Source: Pseudomonadota bacterium
GTDB taxonomy: Bacteria > Desulfobacterota > Desulfovibrionia > Desulfovibrionales > Desulfovibrionaceae
Length of the DNA: 64,000 nt
Direction: 5' to 3'
NCBI GenBank assembly: GCA_023403845.1
Contig: JAEYDL010000039.1
Coordinates: 62,001 to 126,000, forward strand
Shown piece by piece: positions 8,633 through 14,825 of the stretch; positions within the stretch are counted from its first letter, which is position 1; each line of letters opens with the position of its first letter. The notes beneath the pieces are model-generated. The model was not told where the DNA came from, ran no database searches, and worked only from the letters and a program-made list of their open reading frames with translations. The position numbers were made by a program, and so were the translations under genes.

Positions 8633-9736
8633 ATGAGCGCCTCAAAAGTCTATTTTACCGACATGCGCTGCAAGGTGGGCACCAGCCTGCTGGACAAGCT
8701 GGACAGGCTGATGCTGGCCGCAGGCATGGACACCATCGACTTCGAAAACAAGTTTACGGCCATCAAGCTGCACTTCGGGGAGCCGGGGAATCTTTCCTTC
8801 CTGCGCCCGAACTTCGCCAGGACCGTGGCCGATCGCGTCAGGGCGCTGGGGGGCAAGCCCTTTCTCACGGACTGCAACACACTGTATGTGGGTCGTCGCA
8901 AGGAAGCACTGGAGCATATGACCGCAGCCAATGAAAACGGCTTTTCTCCCATGACCACGGGCTGCCAGATCATCATCGGCGACGGCCTGAAGGGAACCGA
9001 CGATGTGGAAGTTCCCGTAAACGGCGGCCGGATTCTCAAGACGGCTTTCATCGGAAGAGCCATCATGGATGCGGATATCTTCATTTCTCTGAATCACTTC
9101 AAGGGGCACGAACTCACCGGCTTCGGCGGCGCGATCAAGAACATCGGCATGGGCTGCGGAAGCCGCGCGGGCAAGATGGCCATGCATTGCAACGGCAAGC
9201 CCTCCGTGGATGCCGAAAAATGCCGCGGCTGCCGCATGTGCACCCGCTACTGCGCGCAGGGAGCCATCAGCATCGAGGAACGCAAGGCGCATATCGACCA
9301 TGAGAAATGCGTGGGCTGCGGCCGCTGCATCGGCGTGTGCAACTTCAGCGCCATCGAAAACGACATCGACGCCAACAGCAACGACGTGAATCGCCGCATG
9401 GTCGAATACGCGAAGGCCGTAGTGGATGGGCGGCCCCATTTCCACATCAGCATCGTCAATCAGGTGTCCCCCTGCTGCGACTGTCACGGGGAAAACGACG
9501 CAGCCGTAGTGCCGGATATCGGCATGTTCGCGAGCTTTGATCCCGTGGCTCTGGACCGGGCCTGTATCGAGGCCGTGAACGCGGCCCCGATCATCTCCTC
9601 CAGCGTCCTCGGCCAATGCGAACATGGACACGACCACTTCACTTCGGTCCACCCCACCACCAACTGGCGCAGCCAGATCGAACATGCCGAAGCCATCGGA
9701 CTCGGCAGCGGGGAATATGAACTGATCACCCTGTAA
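8633..9736 (+). CDS. DUF362-domain protein with two [4Fe-4S] ferredoxin motifs
   Basis: A 367-residue cytoplasmic iron-sulfur protein. Residues 1-185 and the C terminus form a DUF362 domain (KLHFGEPGN, FISLNHFKGHELTGFGGAIKNIGMGC). Between them lie two ferredoxin-type clusters, CRGCRMCTRYC at about 197-207 and CVGCGRCIGVC at about 226-236. A further Cys/His group (SPCCDCHGEND) and a His-rich stretch (CEHGHDHF) may bind metal. Such proteins are common in sulfate reducers and other anaerobes, where an electron-transfer role is assumed but the reaction is unknown. The ATG at 8633 follows AAGGAGAGAG. The next gene is a flavoprotein, hinting at a shared redox path. Confidence 0.88.
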   Translation: MSASKVYFTDMRCKVGTSLLDKLDRLMLAAGMDTIDFENKFTAIKLHFGEPGNLSFLRPNFARTVADRVRALGGKPFLTDCNTLYVGRRKEALEHMTAANENGFSPMTTGCQIIIGDGLKGTDDVEVPVNGGRILKTAFIGRAIMDADIFISLNHFKGHELTGFGGAIKNIGMGCGSRAGKMAMHCNGKPSVDAEKCRGCRMCTRYCAQGAISIEERKAHIDHEKCVGCGRCIGVCNFSAIENDIDANSNDVNRRMVEYAKAVVDGRPHFHISIVNQVSPCCDCHGENDAAVVPDIGMFASFDPVALDRACIEAVNAAPIISSSVLGQCEHGHDHFTSVHPTTNWRSQIEHAEAIGLGSGEYELITL

Positions 9737-9743
9737 GAAAGCC

Positions 9744-9784
9744 GACGGACCCGCACGCACGGCATCCGTACTGGCGGGTCCGTC
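9744..9784 (+). terminator. Terminator-like hairpin
   Basis: A perfect 11-bp inverted repeat (9744-9754 with 9774-9784) encloses a 19-nt loop containing its own small stem. It is followed only by CTT, so it may attenuate rather than stop transcription into the flavoprotein gene. Confidence 0.5.
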
Positions 9785-9823
9785 CTTACGCGCGGCGATC
9801 GCAACAGCTGCTGTGAGGAAATC

Positions 9824-10366
9824 ATGAGCAAAAATGTCCTTATTCTGTCTACAAGCCCTCGCAAGGGCGGGAACTCGGATATTCTGGCCGACGAATTCGA
9901 ACGGGGTGCGCGGGACGCCGGATGCCGGACGGAAAAAATCAGCCTCCGCGACAAGACCATCGGTTTCTGCAAGGGTTGTCTGGCCTGTCAGAAGACCCAG
10001 CGGTGCGTCATCCGCGACGACGCGGACCTCATCGCGCAGAAAATGAAGACCGCTGACGTAATCGCCTTCGCCACCCCTGTTTACTACTACGAGATGTGCG
10101 GTCAGATGAAGACCATGCTTGACCGTTCCAATCCGCTGTATCCTTCTGACTACGCCTTCCGCGACATCTACTTGCTGGCGACGGCGGCGGATGCAGATGA
10201 AAGCGCCATGGACGGAGCCGTCAAGGGGCTGGAGGGCTGGATCGCCTGCTTTGAAAAGGCGGCCCTGAAAGGTGTGGTCCGGGCCGTGGGCGTCGATGAC
10301 GCGGGAGCCGTGCGGCGCACGCCGACCGCTCTCGAGGCCGCTTACCGCATGGGGAACGAGGTCTGA
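9824..10366 (+). CDS. NADPH-dependent FMN reductase-like / iron-sulfur flavoprotein family
   Basis: A 180-residue flavodoxin-fold protein. The FMN phosphate loop is near the N terminus (STSPRKGGNSD), followed by CKGCLACQKTQRC, the cysteine pattern of this family, and the active-site region ATPVYYYEMCGQMKTMLDRSNPLY. It probably uses FMN to reduce a substrate or pass electrons; the partner is unknown. It lies downstream of the DUF362 iron-sulfur gene. A second paralogue is at 44509-45099. The start follows GAGGAAATC. Confidence 0.85.
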   Translation: MSKNVLILSTSPRKGGNSDILADEFERGARDAGCRTEKISLRDKTIGFCKGCLACQKTQRCVIRDDADLIAQKMKTADVIAFATPVYYYEMCGQMKTMLDRSNPLYPSDYAFRDIYLLATAADADESAMDGAVKGLEGWIACFEKAALKGVVRAVGVDDAGAVRRTPTALEAAYRMGNEV

Positions 10367-10541
10367 ACCGGGCGCGCTCTTGACGCGTCTCCGGACTGGC
10401 GCTAAGCCGTGACAAGGTCGAATGCCGCTTCTGTGTAAGACGGTATCGACCCGGTTTCGGTCGCCGCCTTTCCGGGATCAGTCCCGTAGGCGGAACAGGA
10501 GCACGATCGCGTTTCCGGCAGTGCCGGAACGGGGAGGGTTC

Positions 10542-11357
10542 ATGTTTCTGTTCAAACTGCTGAGCACGCCGCTGCTGATCGCCGTCGCGACGTTGCTCAT
10601 GCGACGCTGGGGGCCTGCCGTGGGCGGTGCCTTCGCTTCCATGCCGCTCATGTCCGGCCCTGTTTCCGTCTTCTTTCTGCTGGAGCAGGGACCGGAATTC
10701 GCCGCCTCCTCCGCCGTGGCCTCCATGATGGGACTGGCCTGCGTCGGCGCGTTCGGGCTGGCCTACAGGCACGCCAGCCGCCATATGTCATGGTTTCCAT
10801 CCACGGTGGTCAGCCTTTCGGTCTTCTTTGCGCTGACGCTCATACTCCGGCCGCTGGCTCGAACCCCTCTGCCGACCCTGTGCCTTTCCTGCGGACTGCT
10901 GGCCCTGTTCGTCGCCCTGCTGGGCCGCCTGCCCAAACGCGGTCGTCCCGCCCCCTCTCTCTGGTGGGATCTTCCCCTGCGCATGACCGTGGCCGGGATT
11001 CTCATCCTTCTGCTCACTGGAGGCGCAAGCCTCCTTGGCCCGGTCTGGGGCGGCTTTCTGTCCGTCTTCCCGGTCTTCACCGTGCTCATGGCCGCGTTCA
11101 CTCAGGCCGAATGCGGCCCGGATACGGTAGCTCTGCTTATCCACAGCAGCCTTGTAGGCCAGACCGGCACCATCGTCTTCAGCTTCGTCGTCGCCGAATG
11201 CGTGACCACTCTCGGCGGAGCCGTCACCTATCCGCTGGCTCTGCTGTCCTGCCTGACCGTCAACGGTCTGCTGCTGGCAATCATGCACCATCGCCACGCC
11301 CATCCGTCCAAGATCTGCCGGCTTGAACGTCACAGAAGGACTCCTGCTCGCACCTGA
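10542..11357 (+). CDS. Unknown polytopic inner-membrane protein
   Basis: A 271-residue protein with about eight hydrophobic segments (for example LLIAVATLLMRR, VVSLSVFFALTLIL, MTVAGILILLLTGG). No family is recognised with confidence; the even helix spacing suggests a small transporter or permease-like protein. An N-terminal extension to 10422 is open but looks non-coding, whereas GGGGAGGG lies just before the ATG at 10542, which I chose. The C-terminal tail is basic and His-rich. Confidence 0.75.
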   Translation: MFLFKLLSTPLLIAVATLLMRRWGPAVGGAFASMPLMSGPVSVFFLLEQGPEFAASSAVASMMGLACVGAFGLAYRHASRHMSWFPSTVVSLSVFFALTLILRPLARTPLPTLCLSCGLLALFVALLGRLPKRGRPAPSLWWDLPLRMTVAGILILLLTGGASLLGPVWGGFLSVFPVFTVLMAAFTQAECGPDTVALLIHSSLVGQTGTIVFSFVVAECVTTLGGAVTYPLALLSCLTVNGLLLAIMHHRHAHPSKICRLERHRRTPART

Positions 11358-11635
11358 TTTTTGCTCACGAAACCTGCTCACCCACCCGGACGCATCCGGC
11401 TTCTGCCTCCCGTTCGGCGGAACCTCCCGGCGTGCCGATTCGCCGACGTTCCGCCATGTCTCCAGATCCTCTTTCCGCAAGACAAGCCGCCGTTCCCGGA
11501 AGGCAGATCCGTCCCGGCGGAGCGACCTCCCCCTCTTTTACTGCCCGGCTTCCGGACCAGCTCTTTCCGGGACGTCTCTGGACGGCATTCAGGCGGGAAA
11601 GTCTCTTTCTCTCACATTTCCTCTTATTATGATGT
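11358..11635. other. Gene-poor region
   Basis: No convincing gene. Open frames crossing it have Pro/Arg-rich, low-quality translations. With the following stretch to 12057 it forms a 700-base gap that holds two Fur-box-like sites. Confidence 0.4.
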
Positions 11636-11650
11636 TGACAATCATTTTCA
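11636..11650. promoter_or_regulatory. Fur-box-like operator (first copy)
   Basis: TGACAATCATTTTCA fits the 7-1-7 Fur pattern TGATAAT-N-ATTATCA at 12 of 14 arm positions. It lies in an AT-rich patch with no clear gene directly downstream. Confidence 0.5.
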
Positions 11651-11759
11651 TATATGCCATGACTCAATCACGCGTGGCGAGCTGCTCATCGCCGCGCCTC
11701 CACAGACAGGTGCCGTGCGCTTCCGGTCCTGGCTGTGCGCCGGACCCCCCGGGGACGCA

Positions 11760-11797
11760 GCCGGTTTCCGCCATATCCCTACCAGACGGAAACCGGC
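11760..11797. repeat. Perfect 11-bp inverted repeat
   Basis: GCCGGTTTCCG (11760-11770) and its exact complement (11787-11797) flank 16 nt. There is no T-run, so it is more likely an RNA hairpin or operator than a terminator. Confidence 0.5.
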
Positions 11798-11938
11798 ATG
11801 TCCCGGTGAAAGTATTCCGCCCGGCGGTTCCCGGTATGCCGACACCGGGTTCTTTCTGCTCAATCGGTGGATGAGGATCGTCGAACCGTTTCAGCAGGCA
11901 ATCCAGTTGCAGGGACACGGTGATATGTTTTTCTGTTT

Positions 11939-11953
11939 TGATAATAATTATCA
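11939..11953. promoter_or_regulatory. Fur box (perfect 7-1-7 palindrome)
   Basis: TGATAATAATTATCA is a full match to the Fur 7-1-7 consensus, 105 nt before the STAS-like gene and the flavodoxin gene. It predicts iron-dependent repression of this unit. Confidence 0.75.
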
Positions 11954-12057
11954 TATATCGAACAATAGTTCACCTCGATGATACTCATTGCGCTTCGGAA
12001 CACGAAGACGAACAATGCGACAACCGAAAAGTTCAATCTCAACCTGAGAGGATGCTC

Positions 12058-12435
12058 ATGAGTACGGATTTCCACATGACCGTCAGACGCAGCAAGGACA
12101 ATCTGCATATCCAGACCCGCGGCACCTTTGACGGAACCTCGGCCCACGAACTGCTCAATCTGCTCAAGGAACAGTACGACGGCAGAGGCAGGGTCTTTGT
12201 GGACACCAACGGACTGCAGTCCGTGAACTCTTTCGGCTGCACGGTTTTCCGGACCTGTCTGTATCAGACTTCGGTTCCGGCTTCGCAACTTTTCTTCAAG
12301 GGTGAAAACGGATTCAGCATTGCGCCCGACGGCAGCCGGGTGCTTATCGTTCCCGGCGGAAAGCGGGAAAAGAAGGGGCATGTCTGTTGCGGAAAATGCG
12401 CCAACTGCACATGCGGCGGACATCATGCTCACTGA
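12058..12435 (+). CDS. STAS-like protein with Cys/His-rich C-terminal tail
   Basis: A 125-residue protein. Residues 1-95 have the pattern of a STAS (anti-sigma-antagonist) fold: LHIQTRGTFDGTSAHELLNLL, then VFVDTNGLQSVNSFGCTVF. The tail ends with HVCCGKCANCTCGGHHAH, which is dense in metal ligands. A Fur box upstream and flavodoxin downstream suggest a role in iron limitation or metal sensing; the function itself is unknown. The ATG at 12058 has GAGAGG before it; an ATG two codons earlier (12052) is also possible. Confidence 0.7.
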   Translation: MSTDFHMTVRRSKDNLHIQTRGTFDGTSAHELLNLLKEQYDGRGRVFVDTNGLQSVNSFGCTVFRTCLYQTSVPASQLFFKGENGFSIAPDGSRVLIVPGGKREKKGHVCCGKCANCTCGGHHAH

Positions 12436-12502
12436 TCCCGGACGCCCCTCATTTTCTTCGTACCATCAACCCTGCGCAAGCAGATTTTTGGAGAGCAACG
12501 GC

Positions 12503-12949
12503 ATGAGCAACGTACTGATTGTTTACGGTTCCACCACGGGCAACACGGAAGGCGTCGCCGAGGCCATCGGCAAGCAGCTCAGCGCAGCGGGTCACGAGGT
12601 GACCGTCCTCGACGCGGCCAGCGCCGACGCTGATGGCCTGTGTGACGGGCATGACGCCGTCCTCTTCGGCTGCTCCGCCTGGGGTACCGACGAAGTCGAA
12701 CTCCAGCCCGACTTCGACGCCCTTTTCGAATCCTTCGACAACATCAACGCCAGAGGCCGCAAGGTGGCCTGCTTCGCCACCGGGGACAGCTCCTTCGAAC
12801 ATTTCTGCGGTTCCGTAGACGTCATCGAAGCAAGGCTGGTCGAGCTTGGGGCCGTGCTGATGCAGGAAGGTCTCAAGATCGACGGCGACCTGCAGTCCGG
12901 GGAAGCCGATGTGGAGGAATGGACCAGCCGTCTGGCTGAACAACTGTAA
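12503..12949 (+). CDS. Flavodoxin
   Basis: A 148-residue short-chain flavodoxin very similar to those of Desulfovibrio. It carries FMN and replaces ferredoxin as a low-potential electron carrier when iron is short. The phosphate loop is GSTTGNTE (9-16). Trp60 (GCSAWG) is the usual inner FMN-stacking residue. The outer stacking residue, Tyr98 in D. vulgaris, is Phe98 here (GDSSFEHFCG). The gene follows the Fur-box unit by 67 nt and ends at a strong terminator, consistent with iron-repressed expression. The ATG at 12503 is chosen by homology. Confidence 0.95.
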   Translation: MSNVLIVYGSTTGNTEGVAEAIGKQLSAAGHEVTVLDAASADADGLCDGHDAVLFGCSAWGTDEVELQPDFDALFESFDNINARGRKVACFATGDSSFEHFCGSVDVIEARLVELGAVLMQEGLKIDGDLQSGEADVEEWTSRLAEQL

Positions 12950-13000
12950 GCGACGACAGACCGTTCGACGACAAACCGTCGGCGGTTCGTATCCGATACG

Positions 13001-13043
13001 AGACGCCCCCTTCCGTCAGGAAGGGGGCGTCTTGCATATTCTT
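13001..13043 (+). terminator. Terminator after flavodoxin
   Basis: A perfect 14-bp stem (13001-13014 with 13019-13032, loop GTCA) is followed by TGCATATTCTT. Confidence 0.85.
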
Positions 13044-13384
13044 CCCCTCCCGTCAACGGAGACATCCCTCGACCTTCCCGGGACTCTTCCCGACATATCC
13101 GTACGGCGCACCTTTTCCCCGACGGGATCCCCTGTCGTCTCCGCTTCAAGCAGCGGAAAACACCACCCGCCGTCCCCCGCGCAAAAGCTCTCTTCCGGAG
13201 GGCCGCGCCTCCGAAAATTCCGTCGAACCCGCACTGTTTCAAACACATAGTGTTCTTTTTCCGATTTTACTAGGCTCCGGAAACTCCGGGCCATTTCCCC
13301 TTCAGGGAAAAAGGACCATCCAGCCCCGTACACGAGGCCCGTTTCGCAGAATTCTGCGCAACCTCAACCAAAGGATACGGAATC
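13044..13384. other. Intergenic region before the recombinase gene
   Basis: No gene is seen. At 13249-13263 the sequence AGTGTTCTTTTTCCG resembles one half of the palindromes found after the recombinase gene. AACAC-ATA-GTGTT at 13242-13254 is a small perfect inverted repeat. The recombinase promoter should lie here, but no consensus pair is evident. Confidence 0.4.
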
Positions 13385-13987
13385 ATGGGCGAAACATACG
13401 GATATATCCGGGTATCCAGCACAGATCAGAATGAAAGCCGCCAGCTTGTAGCCATGCGGGCACAAGCCATTTCCAGCAACAGAATCTATATGGACAAGCT
13501 CTCGGGCAAGGATTTCAAGCGTCCGCAGTACAGGGCCATGCTCAGGCGTCTGAGACCCGGAGATACGCTCTGTATTGTGAGCATCGACCGGCTCGGGCGC
13601 GACTATGAAGAAATACAGCAGCAGTGGCGGATTCTTACCAAGGAAAAGAAGGTGGATATTCTGGTGCTGGACATGCCCCTGCTGGATACTCGACGCGACA
13701 AGGACCTGCTCGGCACCTTCATCGCGGATCTGGTGCTGCAGGTACTGTCGTTCGTCGCCCAGAGCGAACGGGAAAACATCCGGAAACGACAGGCGGAGGG
13801 CATCGCCGCGGCAAAAGAGAAAGGCATCCGTTTCGGTCGTCCGCCCAAACCGCTTCCGGCTGAGTTTCAGACCGCTTTCCAGCAATGGGCAGACGGAAAG
13901 ATGACGCTGGCTGATGCCGCAAAGCTCTGCAGAATGGCGGAATCGTCATTCCGCTACAGAGCAATTCTGAAACAGAAATCCAGATAA
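13385..13987 (+). CDS. Serine site-specific recombinase (resolvase/invertase family)
   Basis: A 200-residue small serine recombinase. The catalytic domain starts YGYIRVSSTDQNESRQL, with nucleophile Ser11 and Arg9; SIDRLGRDYEE at about 66-76 supplies further conserved active-site residues. The helix E region (SERENIRKRQAEGIAAAKEKG) leads to a short DNA-binding domain with RFGRPPK and a helix-turn-helix (MTLADAAKLCRMAESSFRYRA). Members cut at a central 2-bp core and either invert or resolve DNA. Nine bases after its stop begins the first of two inverted palindromic repeats, and an autotransporter lies beyond, so it may be a DNA invertase. Confidence 0.92.
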   Translation: MGETYGYIRVSSTDQNESRQLVAMRAQAISSNRIYMDKLSGKDFKRPQYRAMLRRLRPGDTLCIVSIDRLGRDYEEIQQQWRILTKEKKVDILVLDMPLLDTRRDKDLLGTFIADLVLQVLSFVAQSERENIRKRQAEGIAAAKEKGIRFGRPPKPLPAEFQTAFQQWADGKMTLADAAKLCRMAESSFRYRAILKQKSR

Positions 13988-13995
13988 AAACTGCA

Positions 13996-14013
13996 AAAAA
14001 GTGTACTTTTTCG
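13996..14013 (+). repeat. Inverted repeat copy 1 (candidate recombination half-pair)
   Basis: AAAAAGTGTACTTTTTCG, identical to the complement of the copy at 14122-14139. It lies within a 20-bp near-palindrome (13994-14013) of two 9-bp arms around a central GT. Confidence 0.75.
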
Positions 14014-14121
14014 TGACATCCCTTCATGAATCCTGTGTGTTCTCCACTAACACGGAACAGTTTACATTTCCAGTAAAAAATTAATCCCGCCCAAGATCAT
14101 TCTTCAACCCATTTCCTGCAG
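14014..14121. other. 108-bp segment between inverted repeats, candidate invertible DNA
   Basis: Flanked by exact 18-bp inverted repeats and directly downstream of the serine recombinase. No open frame fits it. Only weak promoter-like matches are seen, such as TTGAAG-N17-TTAATT on the minus strand, so a switchable promoter is possible but unproven. Confidence 0.45.
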
Positions 14122-14139
14122 CGAAAAAGTACACTTTTT
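14122..14139 (-). repeat. Inverted repeat copy 2 (candidate recombination half-pair)
   Basis: Exact reverse complement of copy 1. The enclosing 20-bp palindrome (14122-14141) has 9-bp arms (CGAAAAAGT) around a central AC. The asymmetric core means the two sites point toward each other, the arrangement that gives inversion. Confidence 0.75.
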
Positions 14140-14278
14140 CGCCATATCCATCATTTTTCTTTTCTGAAACTCCATCCACTTCTCTTTCCATCATCGGATA
14201 GATGACTGGCTCATTTCCATTTTGGCAGCATATGTGAATCTGAATTATTTTCTTTTTCAGAATAGGCTTGATTTATCT

Positions 14279-14767
14279 ATGAAGTATTTCCTGAACATTA
14301 GCGTTCTGACATTTTCTCTCCTCATGCCCATTCATGCTCATTGTCTGGAATCATTTCTGTTTTTCCGTGAATGGGGGCAGTCAGTGCAGTCAATTATCAG
14401 GGATCAGGACAGTACTTCATACATGAATGGCAAGGCTCGAAGTCTGTTCTCTCATACGGATGCCTGCTTGCTCGTCATGAAACGTCGGATATGGAATGCT
14501 GATGGTACAATAACGTACTTCTTCCACGACGACGGACTCAGAGAGTGCTGCGTTCACATCACAAAACCTGAAGACATTAATGCACTATATGCGGACATTC
14601 TTGATTTATTCACTGAAAAATACAGCCGATATGCAGGAAATATTTTCCCTGAGATCGAGCATAGATTTACGAATCTGGAAAACAATACGCTCATTCTCAT
14701 ACTGAAGGATACGGACATTTATTTATATTTAATAGATCTGAACATGCAGAAGCGTCCTTATTCGTGA
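14279..14767 (+). CDS. Small AT-rich secreted protein, unknown
   Basis: A 162-residue protein with a signal peptide (MKYFLNISVLTFSLLMPIHAHC). The mature part is mixed alpha/beta with a CC pair (LRECCVHI) and no recognised family. Base composition is far more AT-rich than the surrounding genes, suggesting recent transfer. The start at 14279 is chosen for the signal peptide; the frame is open to 14222. TTGGCA (14222-14227) and TATTTT (14246-14251) with an 18-nt spacer form a possible promoter. It lies between the recombinase and the autotransporter and may be co-expressed with the latter. Confidence 0.6.
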   Translation: MKYFLNISVLTFSLLMPIHAHCLESFLFFREWGQSVQSIIRDQDSTSYMNGKARSLFSHTDACLLVMKRRIWNADGTITYFFHDDGLRECCVHITKPEDINALYADILDLFTEKYSRYAGNIFPEIEHRFTNLENNTLILILKDTDIYLYLIDLNMQKRPYS

Positions 14768-14825
14768 TAATCTCGCCGCCGATTCCGATTTTTTTATTTT
14801 TAATAACAAAATAAAGGAGCTGGAT

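Noticed and set aside
12980..13000. Possible tRNA-like GGTTCG stretch
   Set aside because: No cloverleaf arms or acceptor stem around it; the region is the lead-in to the flavodoxin terminator.
13994..14013. Palindrome after the recombinase read as a Rho-independent terminator
   Set aside because: The stem is A/T-rich with only a 2-nt centre, too tight for an RNA hairpin loop; the matching inverted copy at 14122 favours a protein-binding or recombination site.
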